From: Campylobacter concisus | Lineage (GTDB): Bacteria > Campylobacterota > Campylobacteria > Campylobacterales > Campylobacteraceae | Assembly (NCBI RefSeq): GCF_003048675.2 | Contig: NZ_CP060707.1 | Location: forward strand, 744,001-808,000 | DNA: 64,000 bases | Direction: 5' to 3' | Shown here: positions 8,416 through 16,429 of the stretch, one piece after another | How positions within the stretch are numbered: the stretch's first letter is position 1 | Layout of the letters: every line of letters begins with the position of its first letter | Translations under genes and position numbers: made by a program | The notes under the pieces: model-generated | The model's database searches: none | Told to the model about the DNA's origin: nothing | The model's input: only the letters and a program-made list of their open reading frames with translations

Positions 8416-10266
8416 CTAACTAAAATTTACTGGGTCTATATCGATATCGCTAAGTTCGCTTTTGCAGAGGTTTGCCGCTTTTAAAAGCATGGTGTGCGAG
8501 TTTGAACGAAGTAAAATTTCATATCTAAATTTACCCACAAGATACTCAGCCTGGCACTTGCCGTATCCAACGATCTCTAGCTCGTCACTTTTTAGTGGCT
8601 CTAGCCTTTGCACAAATTCGTTCATTGCACCCTTTGCGGTGCTCTCATCTTTATGCGAAACGACTACGCGAAGAAGCCTAGTAAATGGCGGATACAGTCC
8701 CTCTCGGTAGCCGATCTCATCCTTTAAAAACGCGTCGTAGTCGCTAATGAAGCTTTCGAAAAACTCCCTTTGCTTGCTTTGAATGATGACCCTGCCAGCT
8801 CCGTTTCTGCCGGCTCTTCCAGCTACTTGCATAGCAAGGGCAAGTGTGCGCTCTCTAGCTCTAAAATCAGGAAAATTTAAAAGCTCGTCAAAGCCCATGA
8901 TGACGGCTAACTCGACGTTGTGATAATCATGTCCCTTGCTTAGCATCTGCGTGCCAAGCAGGATGTCTATCTTGCCGTCGTTAAATTCTTTCAATGCCTT
9001 TACAAGCTTGTTTTGCGTCGTGATCTCGTCCCTGTCAAATTTAGCGATCCTAGCGTTTGCAAACTCGGCTTGCAGTCGCTCTAAAAGCTCGCTTGTACCG
9101 ATCTTTTTAGCCTCTATCATCTCACTGCCGCACTGATGACAAGTCTTTGGCACGGCCATTTTGTGCTCGCAGTATTGGCACTTTAGCACGTTTTGTTTTT
9201 TATAGTAGCTCATGCCGATGCTACAAAATGGACACTTCACCGTCTCGCCGCAGTTTTTGCAGACTAGATATTTGAAATTTGCCCTTGTTGGCAGGCAGAT
9301 GACGGCTTGTTTTTTATTTTCAAGCGTTTTTGCGATCTGCTCTTTTAAAATTTCACTTATGCCAGTCTCGCTCTCGTCAAATATATAGCTCTTTTGTGAC
9401 GCAAAGTATGTCCCCTTTAGGCGAAAATGCTCTTGTTTATAAAAGCTAGTGAGGCTTGGCGTGGCGCTTCCAAGTACCACTTGCAGGTCAAATTTGCTAG
9501 TTAGAAAGAGCGCTAGGTCTCTTGCGTTGTAGTGGGGCTTTGAGCCTGTGTTTTTGTAGCTATCGTCGTGCTCTTCGTCGATGATGATGAGTTTTGGCCG
9601 CTCAAGTGGCAAAAATAGGGCAGATCTCGCACCTGCTATGAGCCTTGCCTTGCCACTTTTAATATCCTTTAAAATTTGCTCTTTTTTCTTTGGCGTGATC
9701 TTTGAGTGCCACACAGCCACAGCCTCGCCAAAGAAGCTCTCTAAGCGCTTTTGCATCTGCGGTGTTAGTGAAATTTCAGGCATCAAAAATAGCGCTTGGC
9801 CACCTGCGTTTAAAATTTCTCTGATCTTTGCTATATAAATTTCGCTTTTGCCACTTCCAGTGTCGCCAAAGATGAGCGAGCTTTTTCGTGTGTTTATAAA
9901 ATTTAGCGCTTCTTGCTGCTTTGGGCTTAGATTTGGCGTTTTAAAGTCGGTTGCGCCACTATAAATTTCATCATCTATAAGGCTTTGTGGCTCAAATAAA
10001 TTTATAGCAACGCCAAGCTCGCAGGTGTAGTAGTAGGCGATAAATTTAGCCAAAGTTGCTTGGATGTCGTTTAGTTTGAGGGGTAAAATTTCATCAATTA
10101 GGCTTGTTTTAAAGCTTGACTCATCAACTTCGCGCAGGATAAAGCCAGTTAGACTTTTGCCTCTAAGTTTTGCGCTGACGGCGCGAAATGGCGCAATATC
10201 TAGCTCGCTTTTATACGTGAGCGCAGCTAAATTTACTCCGCTAAATACGACCTCGTAGTATCTCAT
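8416..10266 (-). CDS. priA: Primosomal protein N' (PriA helicase)
   Basis: 616 residues from the ATG at 10266, which overlaps the TGA of the pilin gene (TGATG); a GTG one codon earlier is possible. Domains: an N-terminal DNA-binding region (about 1-100), a superfamily 2 helicase with Walker A GDTGSGKS (about 134-141) and DEEHD box, a zinc-binding insertion with cysteine pairs (CKNCGETVKCPFC, CQYC, CHQCGS), and motif VI AGRAGRNG. PriA restarts collapsed replication forks by reloading DnaB, which is itself encoded 4 kb away. The N-terminal domain is shorter than in E. coli (732 residues); I believe this is normal for Campylobacter. Confidence 0.95.
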   Translation of the reverse strand: MRYYEVVFSGVNLAALTYKSELDIAPFRAVSAKLRGKSLTGFILREVDESSFKTSLIDEILPLKLNDIQATLAKFIAYYYTCELGVAINLFEPQSLIDDEIYSGATDFKTPNLSPKQQEALNFINTRKSSLIFGDTGSGKSEIYIAKIREILNAGGQALFLMPEISLTPQMQKRLESFFGEAVAVWHSKITPKKKEQILKDIKSGKARLIAGARSALFLPLERPKLIIIDEEHDDSYKNTGSKPHYNARDLALFLTSKFDLQVVLGSATPSLTSFYKQEHFRLKGTYFASQKSYIFDESETGISEILKEQIAKTLENKKQAVICLPTRANFKYLVCKNCGETVKCPFCSIGMSYYKKQNVLKCQYCEHKMAVPKTCHQCGSEMIEAKKIGTSELLERLQAEFANARIAKFDRDEITTQNKLVKALKEFNDGKIDILLGTQMLSKGHDYHNVELAVIMGFDELLNFPDFRARERTLALAMQVAGRAGRNGAGRVIIQSKQREFFESFISDYDAFLKDEIGYREGLYPPFTRLLRVVVSHKDESTAKGAMNEFVQRLEPLKSDELEIVGYGKCQAEYLVGKFRYEILLRSNSHTMLLKAANLCKSELSDIDIDPVNFS

Positions 10267-10676
10267 CACTCAAGGGCGCTGCAAAGTCCGTCGCTGCTCT
10301 CGCAGTCAAATTCGCCAGTGGTTTTGTTGTAAGTGAAATTTGCTGTTTGTCCGTCTAGCTTGAAGGTATAAGTGGTTGCTCCAGTTTTATGCCAGCCGTT
10401 TTTTGTGCCGCTATCAGCGATATTTACGCTTATTACTTTGTTGAAAAGTTTATTTCCATCATCAAGCGTCTCTGGATATACTGGAGTGCCTTTTAGAACG
10501 CTATCGTTGTATTTTAGTGAGATGCCACTTTTTATGGCAGCGATTTGCGTTTTTGCGTTCGCGACTATGGCGTCGCTTCTAGTGAAGAAAAGCTTTGGTA
10601 TAGCAATAGCGCTCAAGACGCCAAGTATGACGATGACAAATATAATTTCTATTAGGGTAAAAGCTCTTTTTTTCAT
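10266..10676 (-). CDS. Type IV pilin-like / pseudopilin protein
   Basis: 136 residues beginning with a class III prepilin leader: a short basic leader MKKRA followed by FTLIEIIFVIVILGVLSAIA, with Phe at +1 and the conserved Glu at +5. The residue before the cleavage site is Ala rather than the usual Gly, which prepilin peptidases can accept. The C-terminus has two cysteines (CESSDGLC) likely to form the disulfide loop. Campylobacter has a type II secretion-like apparatus linked to natural transformation, so a role in DNA uptake is plausible but inferred. It is sandwiched, with overlaps on both sides, between a 78-residue protein and priA. Confidence 0.88.
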   Translation of the reverse strand: MKKRAFTLIEIIFVIVILGVLSAIAIPKLFFTRSDAIVANAKTQIAAIKSGISLKYNDSVLKGTPVYPETLDDGNKLFNKVISVNIADSGTKNGWHKTGATTYTFKLDGQTANFTYNKTTGEFDCESSDGLCSALE

Positions 10677-10909
10677 TTATTTTCCGGTTTTAGTATCTCT
10701 TCTATCTCTTTTGTGACGTCCTTTACGACGCGCAAATTTGTGTAGCTCTCGTAGCTCTTTTCGACAAAGGCGTTTATAAGCTCACGAGGCTCGATAAATT
10801 TCTTTCCCCCCATAAATTTCTGCCAGTCGCGCTCGAAAATTTCAGCAAAATCATCATCAAGCGTAATCGTATAGTCGCGAGATGATACGGTGAGCGTGAT
10901 CTGTTTCAT
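10673..10909 (-). CDS. Small conserved hypothetical protein
   Basis: 78 residues, acidic and soluble, with no signal peptide or membrane segment. The N-terminal part (KQITLTVSSRDYTITLDDDF) looks like beta strands, the rest like helices rich in Glu and Lys. The stop codon overlaps the pilin ATG (ATGA), so it is probably translated together with the pilin and priA. No family recognised. It contains a run of six G (10806-10811 on the opposite strand as C6), which I consider too short to be a switch. Confidence 0.72.
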   Translation of the reverse strand: MKQITLTVSSRDYTITLDDDFAEIFERDWQKFMGGKKFIEPRELINAFVEKSYESYTNLRVVKDVTKEIEEILKPENK

Positions 10910-10932
10910 TTTTTATGCCAAAAATGCCTAGC

Positions 10933-11166
10933 TTATCTACCAAGGACGGCTTCGATCTTTTTCATTACATCATCAGCTTCGCTATTTTTCTTATCTAGAT
11001 CCTCTTCTAGGCGCATGATTTGGTTGGTTTTTGCCTCATTTTGTGCTTTTAATGTTACGATCTCGTTACGTAGCTCTTCATTTACTCTGCAAACTTCATC
11101 GTATTTAGTGATGAGGTCATTTACTTTATCGCTTAGTGTGGTTAAGATCGCATTATCTTCAAACAT
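10933..11166 (-). CDS. Short coiled-coil protein, ZapB-like in shape
   Basis: 77 residues from the ATG at 11166, chosen because AAAGGA lies at the right distance and because the upstream extension of 14 residues lacks such a site. Nearly the entire protein is one predicted coiled coil: DKVNDLITKYDEVCRVNEEL, then LKAQNEAKTNQIMRLEEDLD. The shape and size resemble ZapB-type cell-division coiled coils, but this is only resemblance; it could equally be another structural coiled coil. It is the first gene of the minus-strand set leading to the pilin and priA, and diverges from uvrB. Confidence 0.75.
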   Translation of the reverse strand: MFEDNAILTTLSDKVNDLITKYDEVCRVNEELRNEIVTLKAQNEAKTNQIMRLEEDLDKKNSEADDVMKKIEAVLGR

Positions 11167-11239
11167 AAAGGTTCCTTTAAAATAATAATTAATGCCGTAT
11201 TCTAACACGCAGAGGCTAAATTCTTTTTAAAATTCTCAT

Positions 11240-11268
11240 TTGACAAAGCACTATCTTTGCTATAAAAT
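11240..11268 (+). promoter_or_regulatory. Sigma-70 promoter of uvrB
   Basis: TTGACA at 11240-11245 and TAAAAT at 11263-11268 are separated by 17 bases. A TGC lies just before the overlapping alternative TATAAA. The RBS-like AAAGGTAG precedes the uvrB ATG about 25 bases downstream. No LexA-type operator is visible; Campylobacter is generally thought to lack LexA. Confidence 0.7.
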
Positions 11269-11291
11269 TCGCCCAAATTTAAAGGTAGTTA

Positions 11292-13268
11292 ATGAGTAAA
11301 TTTGAAATTTCATCTAAATTTAGCCCAAGCAGTGACCAAGCAAGAGCGATAAAAGAGATAGTAAAAAGTATAAAATCAGGCAACAAATACCAAACACTTC
11401 TAGGCGTGACAGGGTCTGGCAAGACCTTTACCATGGCAAACGTCATACGTGAGCTAAATATGCCAACGCTTATAATGACGCATAATAAATCCCTTGCTGC
11501 TCAGCTTTACAGCGAGTTTAAGGGCTTTTTTCCAAAAAATCACGTCGAGTACTTCATAAGCTACTACGACTACTACCAGCCAGAGGCCTACATCCCAAGA
11601 AGCGACCTATATATAGAAAAGGATAGCTCAGTAAATGAGGAGCTTGAGCGTCTGCGCCTCTCTGCGACGGCTAGCTTGCTAAGCTTTGACGATGTCATCT
11701 GTGTCGCCTCAGTCTCTGCAAACTACGGCCTTGGTAATCCAAGCGAGTATAAGGGGATGGTGGCATATCTTAGCGTGGGCGAGAAGATAAGCCAAAGAAA
11801 GCTTTTAGAGCAGCTTGTTGATATGGGCTATAAGCGTAATGACAACTATTTTGACAGAGGGGATTTTCGTGTAAATGGCGATGTGGTGGATATTTACCCA
11901 GCTTACTACAACGACGAAGCCCTAAGGATCGAGTTTTTTGGCGATGAGATCGATGCGATGTATCATTTTGACGTGCTTGATAACAAAAGGCTAAAGGATA
12001 TCTCTAAATTTACGCTTTATGCCACCAGCCAGTTTATCGTGGGCGCTGATAGGCTAAAGATCGCAATGAAAGAGATCGAAGAGGAGCTTGATTTTCGTTT
12101 GAAAGAGTTTAACGAGCAGGGCAAGCTAGTCGAGGCGCAGAGGTTAAAGCAAAGGGTGGAGTTTGACCTTGAGATGATGGCAAGCACTGGCATGTGTAAA
12201 GGTATCGAAAACTACGCGCGCCACCTAACCGGACAAAAGCCTGGAGAGACGCCGTACTCGATGTTTGACTACTTTGAGATAAGTGGCAAAGACTATCTAG
12301 TCATCGTCGATGAGAGTCACGTGAGTTTGCCGCAGTTTAGGGGCATGTACGCGGGTGACAGGAGCCGTAAAGAGGTGCTTGTGGAGTATGGATTTCGCTT
12401 GCCATCAGCGCTTGATAACAGGCCGCTTAAATTTGATGAATTCATAAGCAAAAAGGCGAAATTTCTCTTTGTCTCAGCCACGCCAAACGAATACGAGCTT
12501 GGTATCAGCCAGGGACACGTCTATGAGCAGATTTTGCGACCTACTGGGCTGCTTGATCCTCTCATCGAGATAAAAGATAGTGATAACCAGGTCGAGGCGC
12601 TATTTGACGAGGCAAAGGCGGTGATCGCTAGAGGTGAGCGCGTGCTAGTTACGGTGCTAACTAAGAAGATGGCCGAGGAGCTAAGCCGCTACTACATCGA
12701 GCTTGGCATAAAGGTCAAGTATATGCACTCAGACATCGACGCGATCGAGCGAAATGAGATCATTAGGGGGCTTAGAAGTGGCGAATTTGACATGCTAATA
12801 GGCATAAATTTGCTCCGTGAGGGGCTTGATCTGCCTGAAGTGAGCCTGATAGCGATCATGGACGCCGATAAAGAGGGCTTTTTGCGCTCGACAACGAGCC
12901 TTATACAGACGATGGGTCGCGCAGCTAGAAATGTAAATGGCAAGGTGCTAATGTTTGCCAAAAAGATCACGCACTCGATGAAAGAGGCGATCGATACAAC
13001 GACAGCTAGGCGTAAATTTCAAGATGAATACAACAAAGCTCACGGCATCACGCCACACTCTGCAAGCAGAAATATCGAAGAGAGCTTGCATGTCGAAGAT
13101 GATGGTGAAATTTACAAGCGTGGTAAAAATTTAGAGAAGATGCCAGCTAGCGAGCGAGCTGCGATCGTAAAAGAGCTAAGAAAGCAGATGCTTGAAGCGG
13201 CGGCGCAGCTGGAGTTTGAGAAGGCGGCGGCGCTGAGAGATGAGATAGCAAAGATGAGAAAACTTTAA
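11292..13268 (+). CDS. uvrB: Excinuclease ABC subunit B
   Basis: 658 residues, normal for UvrB. It is the damage-verifying helicase-like subunit of nucleotide excision repair, working with UvrA and UvrC (not in this window). Walker A is GVTGSGKT at 38-45; the beta-hairpin that clamps DNA is in [20 protein letters not shown]; helicase motif VI is at TMGRAARN; the C-terminal UVR domain that contacts UvrC is the last 35 residues ([19 protein letters not shown]). Single gene with its own promoter; the region after it is non-coding. Confidence 0.97.
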   Translation: MSKFEISSKFSPSSDQARAIKEIVKSIKSGNKYQTLLGVTGSGKTFTMANVIRELNMPTLIMTHNKSLAAQLYSEFKGFFPKNHVEYFISYYDYYQPEAYIPRSDLYIEKDSSVNEELERLRLSATASLLSFDDVICVASVSANYGLGNPSEYKGMVAYLSVGEKISQRKLLEQLVDMGYKRNDNYFDRGDFRVNGDVVDIYPAYYNDEALRIEFFGDEIDAMYHFDVLDNKRLKDISKFTLYATSQFIVGADRLKIAMKEIEEELDFRLKEFNEQGKLVEAQRLKQRVEFDLEMMASTGMCKGIENYARHLTGQKPGETPYSMFDYFEISGKDYLVIVDESHVSLPQFRGMYAGDRSRKEVLVEYGFRLPSALDNRPLKFDEFISKKAKFLFVSATPNEYELGISQGHVYEQILRPTGLLDPLIEIKDSDNQVEALFDEAKAVIARGERVLVTVLTKKMAEELSRYYIELGIKVKYMHSDIDAIERNEIIRGLRSGEFDMLIGINLLREGLDLPEVSLIAIMDADKEGFLRSTTSLIQTMGRAARNVNGKVLMFAKKITHSMKEAIDTTTARRKFQDEYNKAHGITPHSASRNIEESLHVEDDGEIYKRGKNLEKMPASERAAIVKELRKQMLEAAAQLEFEKAAALRDEIAKMRKL

Positions 13269-13778
13269 AAAGGCTCGTCTCTTGCGCGCTTTTAAATGAA
13301 CTAGAAATTTTCTCCCTTGATGAACTATGTGTTCTATCTTCGGTCGAAAATTTCTTCGTAACATTTAAAATCATCACAAGATACTTTGCCTCGATGCTTT
13401 GGTAGCTAAAATTTAAATTTCTACGTGTCTCTGGTCTGCGCAAATTTTAACTGCGCAACATTTAAATCGATCACAAAATACTGCCACCAAATAAAATTAA
13501 ATTTTAATTTTTCGTGCATTTAGTATTTTTTATACGCTCCCTCGTTTTTGCTCATCCGCCTTGTCTCCTCGTAGTGAAATCTCGTTGCGAGCAAAGCGAA
13601 GCAAAAAACAAAAAAGTTCTTGTCTTTGGCGATTTGTCTTTTTCTGCTATACGTCGTTGAAATTTCACTCTACTGCAGTCACATATTATATGCATGCTCC
13701 TTTGTATCGCAAAATTTCGCCTTGTCTCATTATAGAGAGAAACTAAAGAGAAAATCATCTTGTCTTTAGCTGTTTAAA
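13269..13778. other. Intergenic region without a convincing gene
   Basis: About 510 bases after uvrB. Short open frames exist on both strands, but none has a good RBS, start and codon pattern together. Visible features are the direct repeat CTGCGCAA twice, 15 bases apart, near 13436-13458, and several AAATTT words. It may be decayed sequence connected with the broken gene to its right. Confidence 0.6.
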
Positions 13779-14471
13779 CTACAAATTTATCGCCAAATAC
13801 CCTTTTATTATCGATCCCTGCTCTCTTGTGTCTTTTTCTACGCTATACCAAGCAATTAATAGAAAGAAAAACTCTGCTATATTAAAAAGGTCTATGTTTT
13901 TGGTTAAAAAGCCTATAAAGTCTGGTTTGCCTGGAAATAATAGTACTAAAAGTATGACCGGAACTTATCGCAAACAATATAAAATTTATCCAAAATAGCC
14001 TACTTTTAGTTGCACTTACTAATCTTGTTGTAAATAAAAATAAAAATACCGTAGCTAACAAATGAGCAAATATTCCAATGTAGAAGATTGTATTGGCACT
14101 AGAAGTTAAAGATACAATTAAGGCATCGCGTATACCAAAGATATTAAAAAAGTATAATCGTAAGCATATATATAGATGTAGTCAGTTGTTGCTTTTGCTA
14201 TTGTAAATATCACAAAAAGGATAGAGAAAAATAAGAAATTTATACGCAGTCTTATCTCATTTAATGTATGTGCTATCTGCTTAATGGCTGAGTAAATAAC
14301 CGCTAATACTACCGCGTAAGCAAGAGGCTTTATAAATATTATTGGTCGAAGAGACATTCTTTCTTGATGTACTAACAAATATTCAAAAAATATATAGTAA
14401 ATAAAAGTTGCAACAAGGCCAAATAAACAAGCTGTTGCGGCTAATTGGCTTGAAGATTTGATAGTAGCCAC
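13779..14471 (-). pseudogene. Frameshifted membrane-protein gene, paralogue of the next gene
   Basis: The gene opens with GTG at 14471, two bases after the neighbouring stop, and reads 117 codons of membrane protein before a TAA at 14118. Coding-like sequence continues in a second frame (FFNIFGIRDALIVSLTSSAN, then HLLATVFLFLFTTRLVSATK) to about 13970, and then in a third frame (LLFPGKPDFIGFLTKNIDLF, then AEFFFLLIAWYSVEKDTREQ) to a TAG at 13779. Two frameshifts are needed, one near 14120-14160 beside a six-base A run and one near 13965-13975. The joined product would be about 230 residues and resembles the protein at 14475-15173, notably around FW..F.LFA and FFFLLIAWY. Sequencing error is the alternative. 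Confidence 0.75.
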
Positions 14472-14474
14472 ATT

Positions 14475-15173
14475 TTAAATCTCACCTTCGCTAGTTGCTT
14501 GGATTTTGTCACTATTTGCTTGTGTCTTTAGTCGCCACCATGCGATTAAAGCAAGAAAGAAAACCCCAATATCAATATAATCATAAATTTTGTGGTCAAT
14601 TTTAATAAAGTAGATTGCTATATGAAATGCACCAAATAATACATAAGCCCAAAACATTTTTTCTTTTGTTATTTTTATTAATTTTGCGATAGATATAAAT
14701 AAAAATAGTGATGCTATTGTAAATAATACTCTCAATAAATAACTACGATAAATGAGTATCTGTTTAAACAGGTCATGATTATACATGATCTCTTCGTTGC
14801 TATAAAAATAATTCAATATCGTAAAGATAAAATCATCATAATCAATTTTTCTTTCTCCTAGATACATAACAATTTTAAAAGTCAAAAAAGATAAAATCAC
14901 ATATATCAAAATTAAAATAGTAAAAATTTTAAAATATGTTCTTAGTTTTGAGGAATTATAAACAGAGCATATCAATGAAATTGCAAAAAACAAAAGTAGC
15001 CAACTGATAGAGTCACAGCATACTTTGAAGATAAGGCTGAAATTATCATCAAGGATTTTGCGAAGTCCTGAAATGAACACTAGATACTTAAATATCATCA
15101 CAATACAAGATATAAGTCCCAACTCTCTGGCATTTTTTAACATATATTGTTTTTCTTGTTGTAGCGGTTCCAA
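14475..15173 (-). CDS. Multi-pass membrane protein of unknown function
   Basis: 232 residues with about five to six hydrophobic segments and short loops; the C-terminus is hydrophilic (KTQANSDKIQATSEGEI). No family recognised. The last membrane helix (YIDIGVFFLALIAWWRLKTQ) is matched by the end of the broken downstream gene, so the two are probably a tandem duplicate pair. The region is much more AT-rich than uvrB or the MFS gene beside it, which hints at acquisition. The start ATG lies in an AT-rich leader; the RBS is weak or further upstream. Confidence 0.75.
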   Translation of the reverse strand: MEPLQQEKQYMLKNARELGLISCIVMIFKYLVFISGLRKILDDNFSLIFKVCCDSISWLLLFFAISLICSVYNSSKLRTYFKIFTILILIYVILSFLTFKIVMYLGERKIDYDDFIFTILNYFYSNEEIMYNHDLFKQILIYRSYLLRVLFTIASLFLFISIAKLIKITKEKMFWAYVLFGAFHIAIYFIKIDHKIYDYIDIGVFFLALIAWWRLKTQANSDKIQATSEGEI

Positions 15174-15271
15174 ATTTACTCCTTAAATTAAAATAGTTAT
15201 TTTATTGTAATTATTTTAAAAAATGTTTAAATATTTTAAATCAGGTTAATTTATTTTAAATTGGTATTTAT

Positions 15272-16429
15272 TTATCTCGTGACTGGCTTTAAAAAGTAGC
15301 TAGACACCGCGCAGATAAGCGATACTGCGGCGATAAAGTAAAACGAGTGCGTTAGGCTAAAGATGTCAGCGATCTTGCCAATGACCGTTGCAAATATACC
15401 GCCGATTGTGATACTAAGTCCAAGCGTTACGCCGGAGGCTAGGCCGATTTGATTTGGTAGATAAAGCTGTGCAAGGGCGATTGAGGGGCTAAAAGACAGG
15501 CTGATGCAGGCACTCACGCACATGGAGGCTGCGAGAAATAGCGCGTAGCTGTCGATAAAGAGCATTAGCACGACTAGCGGCGCGGCGATGCTTAGGCTTA
15601 TTTTGATGAGCCTAACTAAGCCGTATCTATCTGCTAGCGCTCCGCCAAATAGCGTAGAGATCGCACCTGCAGCAAAAAACATACTTAAATTTACATTTGC
15701 AGCCTCTTTGCTAAGACCAAAAATTTTGATGAGATAGATGCTGAAAAATGCCGCAAAGCCAAAAGCGACGATAGAGCGTGAAAATATACAGACACAAAGC
15801 CTCAAAAATGCGCCCAGATCGTCTTTTAGGGCGCTTTTTTTTTGTGAAATTTGCTTTTTGTGATTGCCTTCTAGCGCTTTTATAAATTTGCCCTTTTTAA
15901 GGTATAAAAGCGTTAGAAAAATTTGAGGGATTATAAAGACCAGCGTCCCTTTTAGGCCAAAATTTCCCACAAAAATGGCAACTAAAATGGGCCCAACTGC
16001 AAAGCCTACGTTGCCACCAAATGAAAATATGCTTATGCTTTTGGCTCTATTTTTGGCGTTTGAGGCGTAGTTTACGATCCTTGCGGCGCTTGGGTGAAAG
16101 AGCGCGGCGCCGATACCGCTTATCATCACGCAAATTAGGATGATGTAGTAATTTGTCACAAAGCCAGTGAGACTCATGCCTCCGCCTGCAAGCAGTAGCC
16201 CAAGCGGGATGACGCATGGTAGCTCTTTTTTGTCGCTTAAGCGGCCGATAAGTGGCTGGATGAGCGAGCTTGCTAAATTTGTGGCGGTCACGAGCGAGGC
16301 GGCTGTTGAGTAGTCGTAGTGGTAGCTCGCGATGAAAAATGGCAGCATCGCGCCAAGCGCACTTTGGTTTATGTCGCTACAAAAGTGCCCAAGCCCCATT
16401 AGATACTTTAAATTTTCCGCCTTTTTCAT
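15272..16429 (-). CDS. MFS transporter, fosmidomycin-resistance (Fsr) type
   Basis: 385 residues, 12 predicted membrane segments. GLGHFCSDINQSALGAMLPF at the start and SGIGAALFHPSAARI are the marks of the Fsr branch of the major facilitator superfamily, and GRLSDKK is the loop motif between helices 2 and 3. Fsr exports fosmidomycin in E. coli; the natural substrate here is unknown. The ATG directly follows the stop of the AsmA-like gene, so the two are co-transcribed. A run of nine T on the plus strand (A9 in the coding strand, 15835-15843) encodes part of the central loop; A/T runs are common here and not proof of switching. Confidence 0.85.
   Translation of the reverse strand: MKKAENLKYLMGLGHFCSDINQSALGAMLPFFIASYHYDYSTAASLVTATNLASSLIQPLIGRLSDKKELPCVIPLGLLLAGGGMSLTGFVTNYYIILICVMISGIGAALFHPSAARIVNYASNAKNRAKSISIFSFGGNVGFAVGPILVAIFVGNFGLKGTLVFIIPQIFLTLLYLKKGKFIKALEGNHKKQISQKKSALKDDLGAFLRLCVCIFSRSIVAFGFAAFFSIYLIKIFGLSKEAANVNLSMFFAAGAISTLFGGALADRYGLVRLIKISLSIAAPLVVLMLFIDSYALFLAASMCVSACISLSFSPSIALAQLYLPNQIGLASGVTLGLSITIGGIFATVIGKIADIFSLTHSFYFIAAVSLICAVSSYFLKPVTR

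Noticed and set aside
10806..10811. C6 tract in the small protein before the pilin gene
   Set aside because: Six bases is below the length usually seen for switching.
13147..13443. Minus-strand frame overlapping the uvrB end
   Set aside because: The last third is antisense to uvrB and there is no ribosome site; no family recognised.
15835..15843. Run of nine T (A9 in the MFS gene) as a second phase-variation tract
   Set aside because: A/T runs of this size are frequent in AT-rich DNA and encode Lys-Lys here; proven switches in Campylobacter are mostly G/C runs. Not strong enough to claim.
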